A stretch of 64,000 nucleotides of DNA from assembly GCA_964036155.1 (NCBI GenBank), contig OZ038423.1, positions 20,785,249 through 20,849,248 of the forward strand. The letters run 5' to 3'. The stretch is from Diploscapter coronatus (Eukaryota; Nematoda; Chromadorea; Rhabditida; Rhabditidae). Positions 51,213 through 64,000 of this stretch are shown in pieces; positions within the stretch are counted from its first letter, which is position 1, and each line of letters begins with the position of its first letter. The notes under the pieces are model-generated. The model worked only from the letters and a program-made list of their open reading frames with translations, was not told the DNA's origin and did no database searches. Position numbers and translations under genes: made by a program.

Positions 51213-52974
51213 ATGTCCTTCCTGAGCAGTGGTCGCATCCTGTCCTCGTCTAGACCTCGCTCTTACAACCGTCTCACTCAAACTCAGTCATCAGCCTCTG
51301 CCAGCACTTCATTCACCACAGACAGCATTGGCGATGCTAATGCCAACTATCAATCTCAAATCAATAAGCCCCGAGCTTCTATTCATTCATCCGTCTCTGC
51401 GCCTGATTTGTCAGCGACAACTCGTCTTATCCGGTATTTACCATTATCAAGACTATAGAATTGAAACTTTTTCGTCTTTGATATTTAGAAAATGACGAAA
51501 AAGTGCCATTGTAAAATTTAATTCATCCTTTATTACCTCAAAATAATGCCCTTTTCTGTCTTTCTATTATTATTTGGAATTTGGAAAAATGACATCATAT
51601 CCCGCTATGGTCATCCCTTATTTATACTGTTGCATTGCCTTATCAATCGACTTTTCTAACCAATCTTTAATAATAGTTTTTCTCGAAGGTCTCGTTTTCA
51701 TCTAAAACATTTCAGTGAAAAAATGAAAGTATCGTCGGATGGTGGTTTGGCAGAACAACACACGTCCTTTCCCCACTTCGACTCGCAATACAAATGCTGC
51801 TGCAATGCAATTCATGTTAGGGTAAGAAGAAGGACTACTGTGGACAATCGCATGGATAGAATAATTGAGAAAAATGATATGAAAACTTAATTATGCGAAA
51901 TTATCTGAGTCTCTAAATATTGCCAAACAACGTCTGATACAATATAGAAATTTGTAAGAATAGCATTTGTGCATCTTTTCTATCTCAGTTGTTCAATCTT
52001 TAAAATCTATTAGCCAATAATCCTAATTCAGCAAGGAACCCAAATGGTGGGTGTCGTATGCACTATCATTTCTACATTTGGAATTTTCTCGACGTTGTTT
52101 TCCAAGGAAACCCCTCTTGTCACGGCTTTGGAGGTTTGATTAAGATTGTGGCTGGTATTTTTCTAATTCGACAAATTTAGCTGCTGTTCCTATGCATCGA
52201 AGTCATTTGTATAGTGTTTTTGTTTATGGCTTTGTTCAATGAAAAAAAGAATTTACTCGTGCCATTTATGATTTGGCAGGTAAACAACGCAGTTTTAAGG
52301 CATACTGAAATAGCTAGTGACATCGTGACATAAAATAATTTGAGAAAAGCTAGAAATTTGCTACATGATCCTATATATTTCCTATCTTATCTCCCCAACT
52401 ACTATGGCGTCACGGTGTCAAAAGTTTTCCTGATAACTTTCCTCAAGAAATATTAAAATTTACTATTTCAGTTCCTTTCAATAGTCATTTGCATTGGGCT
52501 ATTTATCGGCTGTGTAAATGCGATTTACAAACCTGATGGGTATTTCGGTGATTGGATTCAGGTAATTTGTCACCTAATTGACGTATCTATCAGATGACTA
52601 ATTTACTGTTGATTTAGAGTTATGTGATCGGACAGGCAGTGGAAGTCTATTCGATAGACGAGAAGAATGAGAAGCGATTGGAGGAGACTGTCGACATGAA
52701 ATTATGTCAGTCTAGCAGGAAAATTTAACGAATGCATTATTCATCATTACAGTAATTCGCCTGTGTGCAACTTTGAGCGCGATCGCATTCTTCATCTCCT
52801 TTCTGGTCACATGTTGGTGGCTCTCTGTTGTTTACAAGTAATTCATTGGTTTCCCGATTATTTTAACCGCGATTGTTCAGATGCTACCGTTACTTCGCAG
52901 ATATGAATCGTCATCGCGAGCCTTTCGACAGGCCTGTTCTGTACAGCGTGCACTATACTAATTCGGCATATTAA
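51213..52974 (+). CDS. LAPTM-like four-span membrane protein
   Basis: 294 aa from eight in-frame exons: 51213-51433, 51716-51821, 52032-52133, 52181-52279, 52472-52561, 52618-52705, 52753-52837, 52881-52974. A Ser-rich cytosolic N-terminus of about 75 residues precedes a cysteine cluster (QYKCCCNAIHVRQGTQMVG). Four hydrophobic spans follow: VGVVCTIISTFGIFSTLF, LLFLCIEVICIVFLFMALF, FLSIVICIGLFIGCVNAIY and LCATLSAIAFFISFLVTCWW. The C-terminus (CYRYFADMNRHREPFDRP) is cytosolic and tyrosine-containing. The Cys-rich HVR-GT entry to span 1 with four spans matches lysosome-associated LAPTM4/5-type proteins, which sort transporters and receptors in late endosomes. Family-level call; the exact subfamily is not certain. 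Confidence 0.7.
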
Positions 52975-53888
52975 AATTGCATTCATTTGTAACGCAGTAT
53001 TATGCAATTTTTATGTGATGTTGCGGGTGACGAAGTTTTATGCAAAACTAAACGGGCATTTCTTAAATAACGAAGCATTATGAACAAAGTCTTGAGGCTA
53101 TACAATTTCTCGTTTATTTTTGAATTTTTATAATTCATACGCAGAATAAGACGGGTTAATTTGCGATAGCATCCAAATTATACGGGGTATACGTATTTTT
53201 CAACTACACCATTCGATTTTCTTGAATATTTCAACTTGTAATTCAAATAAAATTTTAAAATTGTATTCAATTTATTTCGAATTGATTGCACACAAAATAC
53301 ATAATATCACAAATTTGAGATGAAGACTGCAAGTAAAATAGCGAATTCGGCGAACAAATGCACTTATTTTTATGCATGTGTGTGATAATTATTAGAAAGA
53401 AAAGATGAGATGAAAGTAAAAATGAGGAAGGAATGGAATTATGAAATTTCGAAGAGAATTCTTGCATATTAGAAATTTCTGATGATTGAAAAATTAGATG
53501 AACCCGCGAAAAGGCAGCTGGAAACTAATTGCATCTGAATGAATAATGTGATATGATATGGAAATGGGAAGATAATGATGAGATGGAGGAACGGGCAAAA
53601 AGTTTGTAGAAGATGAGTTATGTTCCTAAAGGTAGAAATGTAATAAAAAATACCCATAAACTGAATGATGATAACCCATTACTCATCGACTATTCTGACA
53701 CATCTTTACTTGTGATTCCTTACTACTGAATTTGGGATGAAATCTATGATGATATGCCTATTTTCAAAACAATAAGTTTAGATTTGTGTAATAACTATGA
53801 TAGTTTCGTTTCGTTTCTAAGACGAAATTGCTTTGCTTTGACTGAACAATATCGAGATTGTAAGGGATCAACAGTAATAGATTTGCAA
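52975..53888. other. Convergent intergenic region, 3' ends of two genes
   Basis: Lies between the stop of the LAPTM-like gene (+) and the stop of the neuropeptide receptor (-). AATAAAAT occurs near 53246. No further features. Confidence 0.5.
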
Positions 53889-56800
53889 CTAGAATGAAGT
53901 GGTTCTGACTATGCTTGCAGTGCCATTAGGGAGCAGTCTCTGAACGTCATTTTCCTGTGCAGACCGTCTTCTCGGAATCGAATCACTCAATTCCAGCAGT
54001 TTCTTGGTGACATTTCCGAATGAGAGACTGAGTTTGGCCTGTGGTGGTTCGGGTTCCTCTGGACTTTCTTCGATCAGTTGCCTCTTGTCCTCTGCCTGAT
54101 GTGTCGGACTGTGGAGGAATGCCCGCACTGCAGATAACTTCCTGCTGCTCCCTCGAGAGCCGATCGTCCCTGTGCTCATCGCCCTCCTCGGTTCCAGAAT
54201 TTCGCCTTCCGAGTCAGATTCAGACAGTGCTTCATTCTCGTTGCATCCAGACAACTTGCGGACTTTGGGAACGTGACAAAAAGTCGATTGAGAGTGGTTG
54301 TTGTTGGCAGTCTGAAAATGAAGAAGCAATATCTTCAGAAAATTTTTACTGTTAAAAACCGAACAATTGATAGTGAAACGAATTTTCACGGCTTTGAATT
54401 AACGAGGTCAAATCACGAAAAATTGATTTATATGAAGTCAAATAAATTGTGTAATGTGTGCTAATTTGTATGTGCCATTTATTACATATCAATTGGTCGG
54501 TCGGTAGTTGAAAATAAATCAAGTGAATTCACTTTCGATAATATTTTGAAACAGGTATTTGCAAATCATCAATATAGTAAAATTCTAAATTCTAAAAAGC
54601 TTACAAGATAAATAGAATTAGGAGTAGCAGGAGGCACTAGGCATGTGGTGACTCCTTCAGTATTGACATCGACCCGCATTGATTTGAACATCTGCAAAGC
54701 GAGTTATTAATTCCTGAGCAGAATTCGTTTTCAAAGGAATGAAACCCAAAAAGGCAATCCCTAATTGGTTGGAAAGCAGTGAAAACTGCGTGCAGAACTT
54801 CTTGCTGCAAAATGCAGCTGATAGGTTCACTATGTCATTTGTCTCCCTCTCAGGGACGAGCGAAAGTTTTGAAAAATCATTTCCGTTCCGTTTCCGAAAA
54901 GTCAAAAACCCATTTCCGCTCGTCTCTGCTCCCCCTTTTGTTTTTTTTTTCTTTTCGTACTCTCTCACTACGACTCCCTAGGAATGCACGATTAAAGTTC
55001 GTTATAATTCCGAATTATGTCGCTAATATTCGCCCCCATCTTTTTTCTCCCAAAATACGGTAGCCGCGGTCTTTTCAACAAATTGCATCATTCTCTTCTC
55101 TCCCTTTGCTTGCGTACATCTTACGCTCATATAGGGAGGTAAATGACGTAGTGAGATCAGATTAGCGAAATATTTGAAATTCGAAGTGTAAGCAAAAGTT
55201 AATTATTCACTGCATGAATAAACTGAAATTTGTATTTTTTTTTCAAAATAGAGGAAATCTTCGTGCAAAATAATTTTTCATACTTCTTATTTGAATTGCA
55301 AAAGTGATTATTATATAAAGCAATCAAGAAATTCTGCAACATTAATTCGAAAAAATATATATGGGATTCTCTGTTAAAATTTCAGGTTAGGTATAAAACC
55401 CCCACACCTATTTCTAAAGGGAAGTGTTTCTGTGAATAGTTATAAAATTACGGGATTTTCACTCGTTGTTTTAGACTTTAGTAAATCATAAATTATATGT
55501 CGAAAGAAGATACTTATAAAGTGCATATTCCTTATATGTAATGTCAATATAAAGATATGTCGATGTTAAAAATTCTCAAGACAATGATCGAATTTAGAAG
55601 GGTATTGCTTATTCTCAGAGATAAATTTTTGCAAAAAAAAATTTATTTAGAAGTATGATTTGTTTTATGCAAAAATTTATCCCTGAGAATAGACTAGCTT
55701 CCGAATTCGACTAGAGGAGACCCATGCAACGTGCTGATTGTTGGCAAAGTTGGCAAATTACCACTGGACATTTGCATTTGCGAATTTGCGATCGAAGCCA
55801 GCCACTAGCTGATTGCCTGCTGATGGAAGGCAGAGGCAGTCACGCAACTGTGGATGTGACTGCCGAAAATTCCTGCAGAACATAATTCATTCGTTTTCAC
55901 CGAGATATTGGAACTAATGAAAGAGAAAAGGAGATTGACTCACGAAAAAGAACGGAAATAGAACAATTGATATTCGCCTTGAGTGAAGAGATCGTTTCAC
56001 TACTAGTTTTCAGGAAACATTTTTATGAGCTTTGAGAATGGATTTTAGAACGTATGTATGAATAAAGACGCATTAAATTTCGACATGGAAGTTATGATGA
56101 GTAACTAAATGATAACATGATCTGAAAGTGACTGTAGAAGAAATCGGATAGAAGAGAGCATGCAGAGACGAAATGACGAAAGAATAGATGAACAGATAGG
56201 TTTGTGGTGAAATTTACGGGAAATTGAAAGGTGCAAATGGCAAATTGAGTGAGATTTGCCAAACGGAAAGCTGCTTTTTCGGCAGTGAATTGGAACTGAA
56301 AATGATCAGTTAGAAAATGGCAAATCACAGCAACAAAGCTGTTTGTAGAATTAAAGGAAACAGAAAGGAAAGCGAAATGAAATAAAATAACAGCAATTTG
56401 AAAAGCACATATTCTTGTTCTAAAACTTATACGAAAATTGAAAAAGCTCCATGATTATGAAGCTGGGAGAATATTTGCAGTTTATCGAGCTCTAACAAAT
56501 TCCATGTATTCAAATTGCTGCTGACCCATGAAAATCGGACGATACGATGATGAAAAATCACATTAATCAGAAGGATCGTCTTTTCTAAAGGAAAGAATCG
56601 ACTAAAGGATCACGATGACAGAGAAAAGGAGAAGAAGAATTCGACACTCTGGAAATCTGTTCGAAAGGAAGGAAACAGGAACAGCACTCGCTTGCAACTG
56701 CTCTGCATGATCTGCATATCTGCACGTTTGCATGGGCCTACCTGTATGGACGTCGAGCCGTACTTGTTCGCCCTCCCGGCTTGAGTCAGCTCCGTCCCTG

Positions 56801-59539
56801 TCAGGTTGTTCCCGTTCAGCAGAGGATAGCTCTTCTCCTGCTCCAAATGCAGTTTCTGACGAACCGAGCCAGGAATCAACTCGATGAAAGCAGCGCGCAA
56901 TTGAGGATTCAACTGAAGAAACAAAATAAAAATATTTCAAAAATTATACTGACTAATAAAAATGAACAAAAGTCTGGGTTGTGTAAAATAAGTTCTACAA
57001 TAAAAAGACCAAAACGAATAATAATTACAGCTGCATAAAGTAGCGGGTTCCAAACTGTCGATGTCATGGCAGTACAGTGAGTAGCAACTCCAACCAGGAA
57101 TTCTTGGGAAGTTACACTGTCAGGCAGTAATTCATAATCCCGCAGTAGATTATAAGTTAGTGAAGGCAGCCAACTGTAATGAGATTTGATTTTGATGGCA
57201 ATAAACGACGGTCAATAGTTTTGACACCAACATTATTCATTAGCATAGATTGCAGAGTTATATATTGAATCAATTCAAATGAAATTTAGCGTCCATATGC
57301 TAGATATATCAAGTAACAAAAACATTCGATTTTATTTGGACTGATTTATGAAAATTCAGTGATAAGTAATTGGAGACCATGTTTATGTATAGCTTTTGAC
57401 CGTCCATTATATGACGGAATTGCACAAAAAGTGAACTAACTTTTCTTTTCTCACTTTACATATCTTTCAGACTTTCGATATCTTTTGTCTCTAACTATTG
57501 GATCCCGTTATTTAGTAGCTGAATAACTCTCAAAAATATAGAATGCTTACGAGACAACAAACGCAATGACCATCGCAATAAACATTCGATTTGCCCTTTG
57601 CTTCCTCCGAATGGCGATTTTCTGCTGATCTGTCAGGTAATTCTCGCAGCCATCCGACGAATTCGAATTGTTCTTCTTATTCTTCGCATTTTTCAATATC
57701 ATGCTCTGGAATGTGAAGCTAGGATTTTCGCATTATTGAACATTTGTACCTGTCCTATTCGAAGTGAAATCAAAGTGTACGAAAATCCAATGATAATCAA
57801 GGGGATTAGAAACTGAATAAATAGCAAAACTGAACCGTAGATTCGTCGCTGATACTCATTTCCGCTCCAGTCTTCTAGAATAGTAAAGTCTCATCATTTT
57901 TAGATTCCTCAAACTATAAAACCTGTGCAATAAAGTCCGCAGAAGTTGCCAAAAGTGCCGAGTTTCTGCTTGAAAATCACAGGAGAAACTATACTTCCGC
58001 AAAATAGACAGATAAACTGAATTAATTAACTAGTTTTGCTTAAAGAGAAAATAAAGACTATCTTACAGCTATGACATAGCCGGCTTGTTTGTGGCTGAGT
58101 GGTTTCTTCATTGGAAAGCAAATTAGCATATATCGATCTATGGAGATGGCAGTAAGGGTGAAAGTCGAGAAGCACAGCGAAAGACCCGCAAAGAACGGAG
58201 CTATCCGGCACAGTGCTGGACCGAAGATCCAGTCTTTACGAAACGCTGAAGAAATATTTTGAAAAATAAAAACTTTGGGTATCATTTACAGGGTGGGCCA
58301 TAATTATAGCCCGCCTTGCAAATTTATCTACAAAGTGTAAAATTGGTCAGTAAGGATAAATTGTTTCTAAATAGCTTTGATAATAAGTCAAGAGGTTTAA
58401 ACGGGTCCCCGAATTTTAGGTTGAATTCGGATTTGAATCTTCAGATGTTACTTTGTAAATACAATTTCCTTTGAAAACATTTTACAATTTAAACGATAAA
58501 TCTAACCTGTAATAGGAGTGATTGTAGCTGATATGCAACATACGACAATATCAGAACATGACAATGATAGGATGAAAAGGTTTGGAACTGTTTGCAAGGC
58601 CCTGAAATTTTATTTTACTTTCAGTTGATTTTTTCTAACAATTTCCAAAGGGTTGGCAGGGAGTATTCGTGACAAAAAGGCGTGCATTACTATTCTTGCG
58701 TTACATTATAAAATTGGCATTTGCCAAGTAATTGTCTATGAGGTAAGCATGGTTATTGTAAAATAATTTCGCTATTAGAAGAAATTCTAAATATTCTCAG
58801 GCCAAATAACTTTGTATTACTTGAAATTGTCATGATACAAATATCTAGCGCCTATTTTGCCACGCCACCAACTCTTTAGAAATCGCCTGCAATATTTAAT
58901 TTATCATTCTCTGACTTTTTTTTATCGAAATCTAGAATTTAGAATATGTTTCTCTTATAATTTATTCAACTTAAATGCAAATCTCTTCTTCTCTTTCCAC
59001 GTTCTATTTTCAATTTCAATCCTCGTGCTTCGTGTTTCATTTTGTTTTATTTATGAAGCTGAATCGCATTAATTTCGAAGAAAAGAGAAGATAAAAGTTT
59101 AGAAAAAGTTGCCACGATTATGGCGGTAATTTTGAGCGCAGAAAAACGATAAGGACAATAACAAAGGGCTAAAAACTATTTATAATTGCAGCTGTTTCAA
59201 AAGGCCATTCTAAATATAAAATTTTTACTCGTGGAATTTGAGATTGCGAGATTGAACGCTTTTAAAATGAAATTTTAGATTAAAGGAGGTTTGATGACAA
59301 AAGTGAGAAGAATAAAAAAATCTGATGAAGATAAGACCATCGATTTTTTAGAAATAATGTAAGACTCACTTGTTCCTTGTAATAGCCAGAACGACACAAG
59401 TATTCCCTATTACACCACAAATGATTATGATGGAATAGAGGAATCCAAACAGAGCGACCACGGGAGTCCTCGTCGTGTAGTCGCCGCGGAACAGCCACAG
59501 CTCGTCATTCAGATTCATACACGAGGTGTCATTCGGCAT
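53889..59539 (-). CDS. Neuropeptide Y/F-type G-protein-coupled receptor
   Basis: Nine - strand exons join in frame to 518 aa: 59539-59370, 58601-58507, 58245-58067, 58016-57923, 57874-57750, 57705-57551, 57173-57029, 56912-56742, 54311-53889. Helix 1 holds GVIGNTCVVLAI. Exon 2 carries helix 2 (LFILSLSCSDIVV). Exon 3 has the disulfide Cys and helix 3 with TAISIDRYMLI (DRY present). Helix 5 is preceded by EDWSG and includes QFLIPLIIIGFSY. Exon 6 opens with a basic loop and RANRMFIAMVIAF of helix 6. Helix 7 reads STVWNPLLYA. This set (DRY, helix-5 FxxPLxxIxxxY, WNPxLYA) is that of the NPY/NPF/short NPF receptor group. The C-terminal tail is long (about 195 residues), Ser-rich, and ends RTTSF. 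Exons 8 and 9 are separated by 2.4 kb and a further exon between them is possible. Confidence 0.85.
58292..58315. repeat. Near-perfect 24-bp palindrome in receptor intron
   Basis: GGTGGGCCATAATTATAGCC plus four bases reads almost the same on both strands (two mismatched pairs), centred on AATT. It lies in the intron between helix-2 and helix-3 exons of the neuropeptide receptor. It could be a transposon tip or a protein-binding site; no second copy was found. Confidence 0.4.
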
Positions 59540-62500
59540 CCTACAAATTTTTATAATCACTGGAAAACTATTTTTCGAAAATCAAAAACTACACACATTT
59601 TTATTTACAATACGGAACAAGTAAAGATAGTAGAAGAAAACAGAACTGAAAGAAAGAAAGAAAGATTTTTCACCAATCTTAAAAGTAGCTATTGGTTGAA
59701 CTAATATACTTGTAACTGGCAAAGCAAGACATAAATTTGAAGAAGATCAAAGCAGATATTCGGTTTCAACATTGATTTAACAAAATACAGCTCGAACTAG
59801 ATATTTGAAGCGATGAAATGGAGATATAATATAATGTAACGGATATGAATGGTATGGCAGAGATATGAATTTGGATGGATTTGAGGTACAAACATCTCCG
59901 CGCTATTCCATTCTATTCAATGAGATCCAAATTCAGCCCAGCTTTGGCCCATTCATGCTCATGTTTATTTGCTCTGTCCTGGCCTCGGCCATTCCAGGCC
60001 CCTTTTATCTCGGACAACTCAACTCAGAAACCCCATTCACGTCAATGAACTAATGAATTGTCTGACGGCTTTTAGTATTCGAATTCTTATTTAATCGACA
60101 AATAATTAATATTGTTAAGAATTGAAGAATAGGAAAATATCAGTAAAATTATAATTGGATAAGATTAAAAAAAGAATCTTTGTGATTATCGCGCTCGCTC
60201 CGCAAATCTTGCCCTCCTGGAAACATTTTTCAATGCTAAATGATAGTGTTGTGTTTTCTTCTTTTCTCACTCATTTTCTCATAGTGGAAGAAAAGAGGGA
60301 ATACTAACATTTAGAATTAGGGCATATTTCTAGGAAGGCAAGGTTTGCAATGCGCGTGCGATAATGACGCTCGAAATTGGAAAATCCAGAATTAAATAAA
60401 ATAATTCCTAGTTTAAAAATCGTATTGATTCCTAGTTTTTTGTTGTTGAAAAATAAAGATTTCACATCTCCCTGATCGGGATGTGATAGTGATTATTAGA
60501 AAGAATAACTAAAATATCTATATTGAGCTGATAAAAAATTCTCATTGAGACTTCATATTTTCACTAGTTAGTTATTTGTCAGATTTTACTCAAATGATGC
60601 GACAACTATTGTAGCCTATATATTATCTATCCTAAGAAAATGTTATCGTTCATTCAGCAACACAAATTTCAGAAGTAGACATTTTAGTAAATATAATTTC
60701 GGCAAGAACTTTCTGAACAACCCAATGGACATACTTCTTTGACCCCTATAGTCATTTTATTCTTAAAACTGCGAAATTTTCGAATTACTTCCTTAGATTC
60801 TGCTTATTTCTTACACTTTTCACTTCTCAGATCCACTAGACTAATTATAAACTAATATCACGAGAGAACTAGAATTTGAGAAATTAATTCGATTTTGTCA
60901 TTCTCAGGCTGGGTTGCTAATTAAATTTAAAAAATAAAAATATCAGGAATATATGAGCATTTTTGGACATTTGTAAAGACACGCTCAGTTCCGGAAATCG
61001 AGTGAAAGAAGTGAATGAATAATCATATTGAAATTGAAATTACATTTCGTAAAGAAAAGGAGAATTTATATTTAGGCAGGAGTACTATGAACATTGTGCA
61101 GCAAAGGTAGATAAAAAATAGGAAATTAAAATTTTCGTAGGCAGATATTTGAGCGCAGAAACGAAAAAAAAAGAATGTAGGGATTGACTAAAATCCAATG
61201 ATGACATTAAGGTGTAAAAAGTAAGAATTCGTCAATTTTAAACACACATCATTACTAGAATCGTATTCTGATTCTGAATTCTGGGCTAGTGCATAAGCAA
61301 GTAAACAATTCTACATAAGCCATGTGTGTGTAATGGCAGTTGTTTTTATTATCAAACACCAAACTAGAGTAGATTTCAACAGGAAATTTGAGACTAGTCA
61401 AATTTAGAGAAAGATTTTTTGCATGTTAAGAAAGAAGTGAACGTCTATTTTCCAGGGATGCATATGGATGCGCAAAAAGCTAGTGGAACACTAGAATATT
61501 TTACGATTTCGACCCACGACGGAGGTGGGGAAATACAGAGACAAGCCTTGTTCGACTCAGTCTGGTGGCCATAACTTCGCCGTGTCAAAGCGTCAAAATA
61601 TGCTCATCTTCCTTTGTGTCTCCTTACATTCATTACCTCATTCTTCAAGTCTCATAGTCAGGATGCCATGCACATAGTTACATGAATGGATTAACTCGGT
61701 TGATATTTTAACCGTTGCTCTACATTTTGCAACTTTATTTCCTAGTACGTCGTATAACTTTTGACTGAAAACTTCAAATGTCCCCCAAACAAGTTACTCT
61801 TCCAATTCCAGACTCAGAACGACGATTTCGAATGAATACATTAAGGCTCGCAAATAGAATTAGGAAGAATGATGTTAGAAATGTGAATGTTTCATAAAAA
61901 TCAATATGGGCATCTTTAGTAGTAAATGACGATTCATAAGTGATTTAATAATTTTTCGATATCTCACACATAGTGAGAAGTAATTCTACGCTAAAATAGT
62001 TGCACAATTAGCATATGGAAAAATGCATTGCAAAGCGGAATTGGAATTTAAAATTGACTAAATTTGTGCTTTTTTATTGCCATTATTAAGATGCAGATTT
62101 GTAATATTTGCATTTTTCACATTTTCGTGAATCATTTAAAACACATTCAGCTCTTATCACTAATACCATCAGAATCACATCAGAGAGGAAACGAATATCG
62201 CGTGAGATTCAACTTTTTGCTCTTTTCCAGCTCGCAATTCTAATTCGAATGCACACGTCTCATCACTGATCTCATCGCAGATTTGAAACAGAAACATTCC
62301 GATTCTTTGACGTAAGAATATTCACAAAATGAAGATCACAAGTTCAAAAAGGATTGAAATGCTTGTCTCGAGTCTATTTTCCCTGAAAATTAAAAATAAC
62401 GATACATTTGGAAAGCACATTTTTATCCAAACGAACAAAGAGCTGCTCAATTCAGATTATGCATTTCACAAAAATCGACTCTTTTCGAATTTTTATATGG

Positions 62501-64000
62501 ATGGTCTACGTGCAGATGAAGTGTGAGCGCGCGTGAAAACAACACGTGAAATTATCCTGTAAACAACAAAAAAAAACTTTCAAAGAAGAAAAAGAAATCG
62601 AGACGGAAAATGAGTGCAATTGAACCTGCAAATCGAAGCCAATCAGAGGAATCGAACAATCGGAAAATTTGGCCGGAAAAGGGGTAGAGAGATATGAAAA
62701 TATGCAAAATGGCAGCGAATGGAATAGAGGCAGGCACAGAGTGGTGCGGGCAGATTCTCGGCTATAACTAACATTGGCAACACTCTTCAGTCGCCATTCA
62801 CTAGAGAAAATTTTTATTTCGAAAAAAATACGAAGCGATATGAAAAAGCGCAAAATTTAATTTTCTTATGACTTCTTTTCTAGCTTTCAATTCATCAAAA
62901 ATAATGATTGGAATGTCGTTTTGAAAGGAATTCTCGAGGATGGAAATGAGAGTAATAATTGACAACCAAAGACGGCAGCTAAATTGGGCAAAGAAAAGAT
63001 AGTGAGCAAAACGAGTGGAAAAGGATGCGATCATTCGACATTCAATGGTAATCATCACCCACTTCCTCTATTAAAATCTCCTATTTATGACGTCAAAATC
63101 AAAAATCCCTGAGAAAATTATTAGTTCCCAATGCACAAGCCCGTATTCTTCTACAAAACACAAAACATATTAGGTTACAATGATAAATAATCCAGAAACG
63201 TTGAGTTCTGATTACTCAATGCATGGATGGTGTGTCTCTAGTTTAGTCTGTAGGAATAACATGTGATATGCAATAATTTTGCAAAAAAAAAAGTGTAAAT
63301 ATTCTATTAACAGAATGATAGCCGCGAAATGAGCCGAAAACAAGCAGCCAATTGCAGAATTCCGGTCGAACGCCTTAACCGATTCATTCAAAATAGGCCG
63401 AGTAAATAATTAGAATTGGATTTGAAGATAGAAGATAAAAGGTGAGACTGACAGACAAAGCAGACAGAGATGAGGCAGAGCAGATTTGTAGAGCAGACAA
63501 AGCAGGGAGGGAGGGTAATGAGAATTGAATAATCTGCTGGGGAATTACTCACTGCTCCACGAATCTATGAATTGCATAACACAACTCTCACACTCATAAG
63601 GAATATCCATGTCAACATTCTGCCTACTAAATTACAGCATTTTCAGACAAATATTCAAAATAAACTAATCTCCTCCTATTTGTTATCATCAACTGAAAAT
63701 GCAAATGACAACCATTGTGCAATAATCAAAATAATGAGCCACCGAGATGGGAATAAAAATGGTCGTGCTTGAGCAATTTACACAGCAATGTAGCCTAAAA
63801 CAACACGCTAAATAAAGGATGCTCCATGATTACCTATTACTCGTATAAGGCACTTTATTTTAAATTTCTAAATTGAGATTTAGTCGAATTAGATATTTTG
63901 GATTCTCCATACCAAAAAACTGATAACCGGGCTAAGTTTCATAAGATTTGGGCGTACTATATACCAGAGATATATGGTATATCTTTCGCCAATTATGACG
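59540..64000. other. Gene-poor AT-rich region, no gene recognised
   Basis: Upstream of the neuropeptide receptor start. Open frames (59865-60053, 62329-62526, 62506-62853 on -, 63572-63772) have no recognisable domain and AT-driven composition. At 63450-63515 the words GCAGACAAAGCAG and GCAGAGCAGA repeat. The last ~40 bp include an imperfect palindrome (GATATATGGTATATC, about 63968-63982). The region may contain the promoter and 5' UTR exons of the receptor, but none can be placed. Confidence 0.5.

Overview
The window is eukaryotic and most likely comes from a small-genome protostome invertebrate. Genes are split by many short AT-rich introns, often 40-60 nt, ending in TTTCAG or TTTGCAG. A saposin-like small secreted protein and the intron style look nematode-like. 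Intergenic gaps of 117-190 bp between genes on one strand, each with an intron-type acceptor just before the ATG, suggest spliced-leader trans-splicing. I cannot fix the species from sequence alone; a nematode or another ecdysozoan fits best. Exon boundaries were placed by hand from splice sites, reading phase and family similarity.

Layout. 0.3-2.5 kb: 3' part of a NEDD4-family HECT ubiquitin ligase. 2.5-5.6 kb: intergenic, with decayed repeats. 5.6-12.7 kb: a tandem cluster of three related kelch-propeller genes plus a kelch pseudogene. The three genes share the propeller but have unrelated N-termini: an F-box, a membrane anchor, and a complete Hsp70 ATPase domain. A ~200 bp inverted repeat flanks the cluster. 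13.9-37.4 kb: six genes in a row on the + strand, RPL23A, RFC1, GEMIN7, METTL25B (RRNAD1), BRIP1/FANCJ and MCM5; three of them act in DNA replication or repair. 38.3-59.5 kb: mostly - strand regulatory and receptor genes with long introns (an orphan class A GPCR, a PRDM14-like zinc-finger gene, a neuropeptide Y/F-type receptor). Two + strand genes interrupt these, a saposin-like secreted protein and a LAPTM-like four-span membrane protein. 59.5-64 kb: no recognisable gene.

How the parts relate. RFC1 (clamp loader), MCM5 (replicative helicase subunit) and BRIP1 (Fe-S repair helicase) could be co-expressed with the ribosomal protein, GEMIN7 and METTL25B if the cluster is a polycistron. The kelch cluster looks like recent local duplication combined with replacement of the 5' exons at a common phase-1 intron; the Hsp70-kelch fusion is the most unusual object here. 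Five introns in five-fold different contexts need a GC-AG donor to keep the frame, which is more than usual. Two intronic inverted-repeat elements resemble miniature transposons; one has a perfect 8-bp target duplication.
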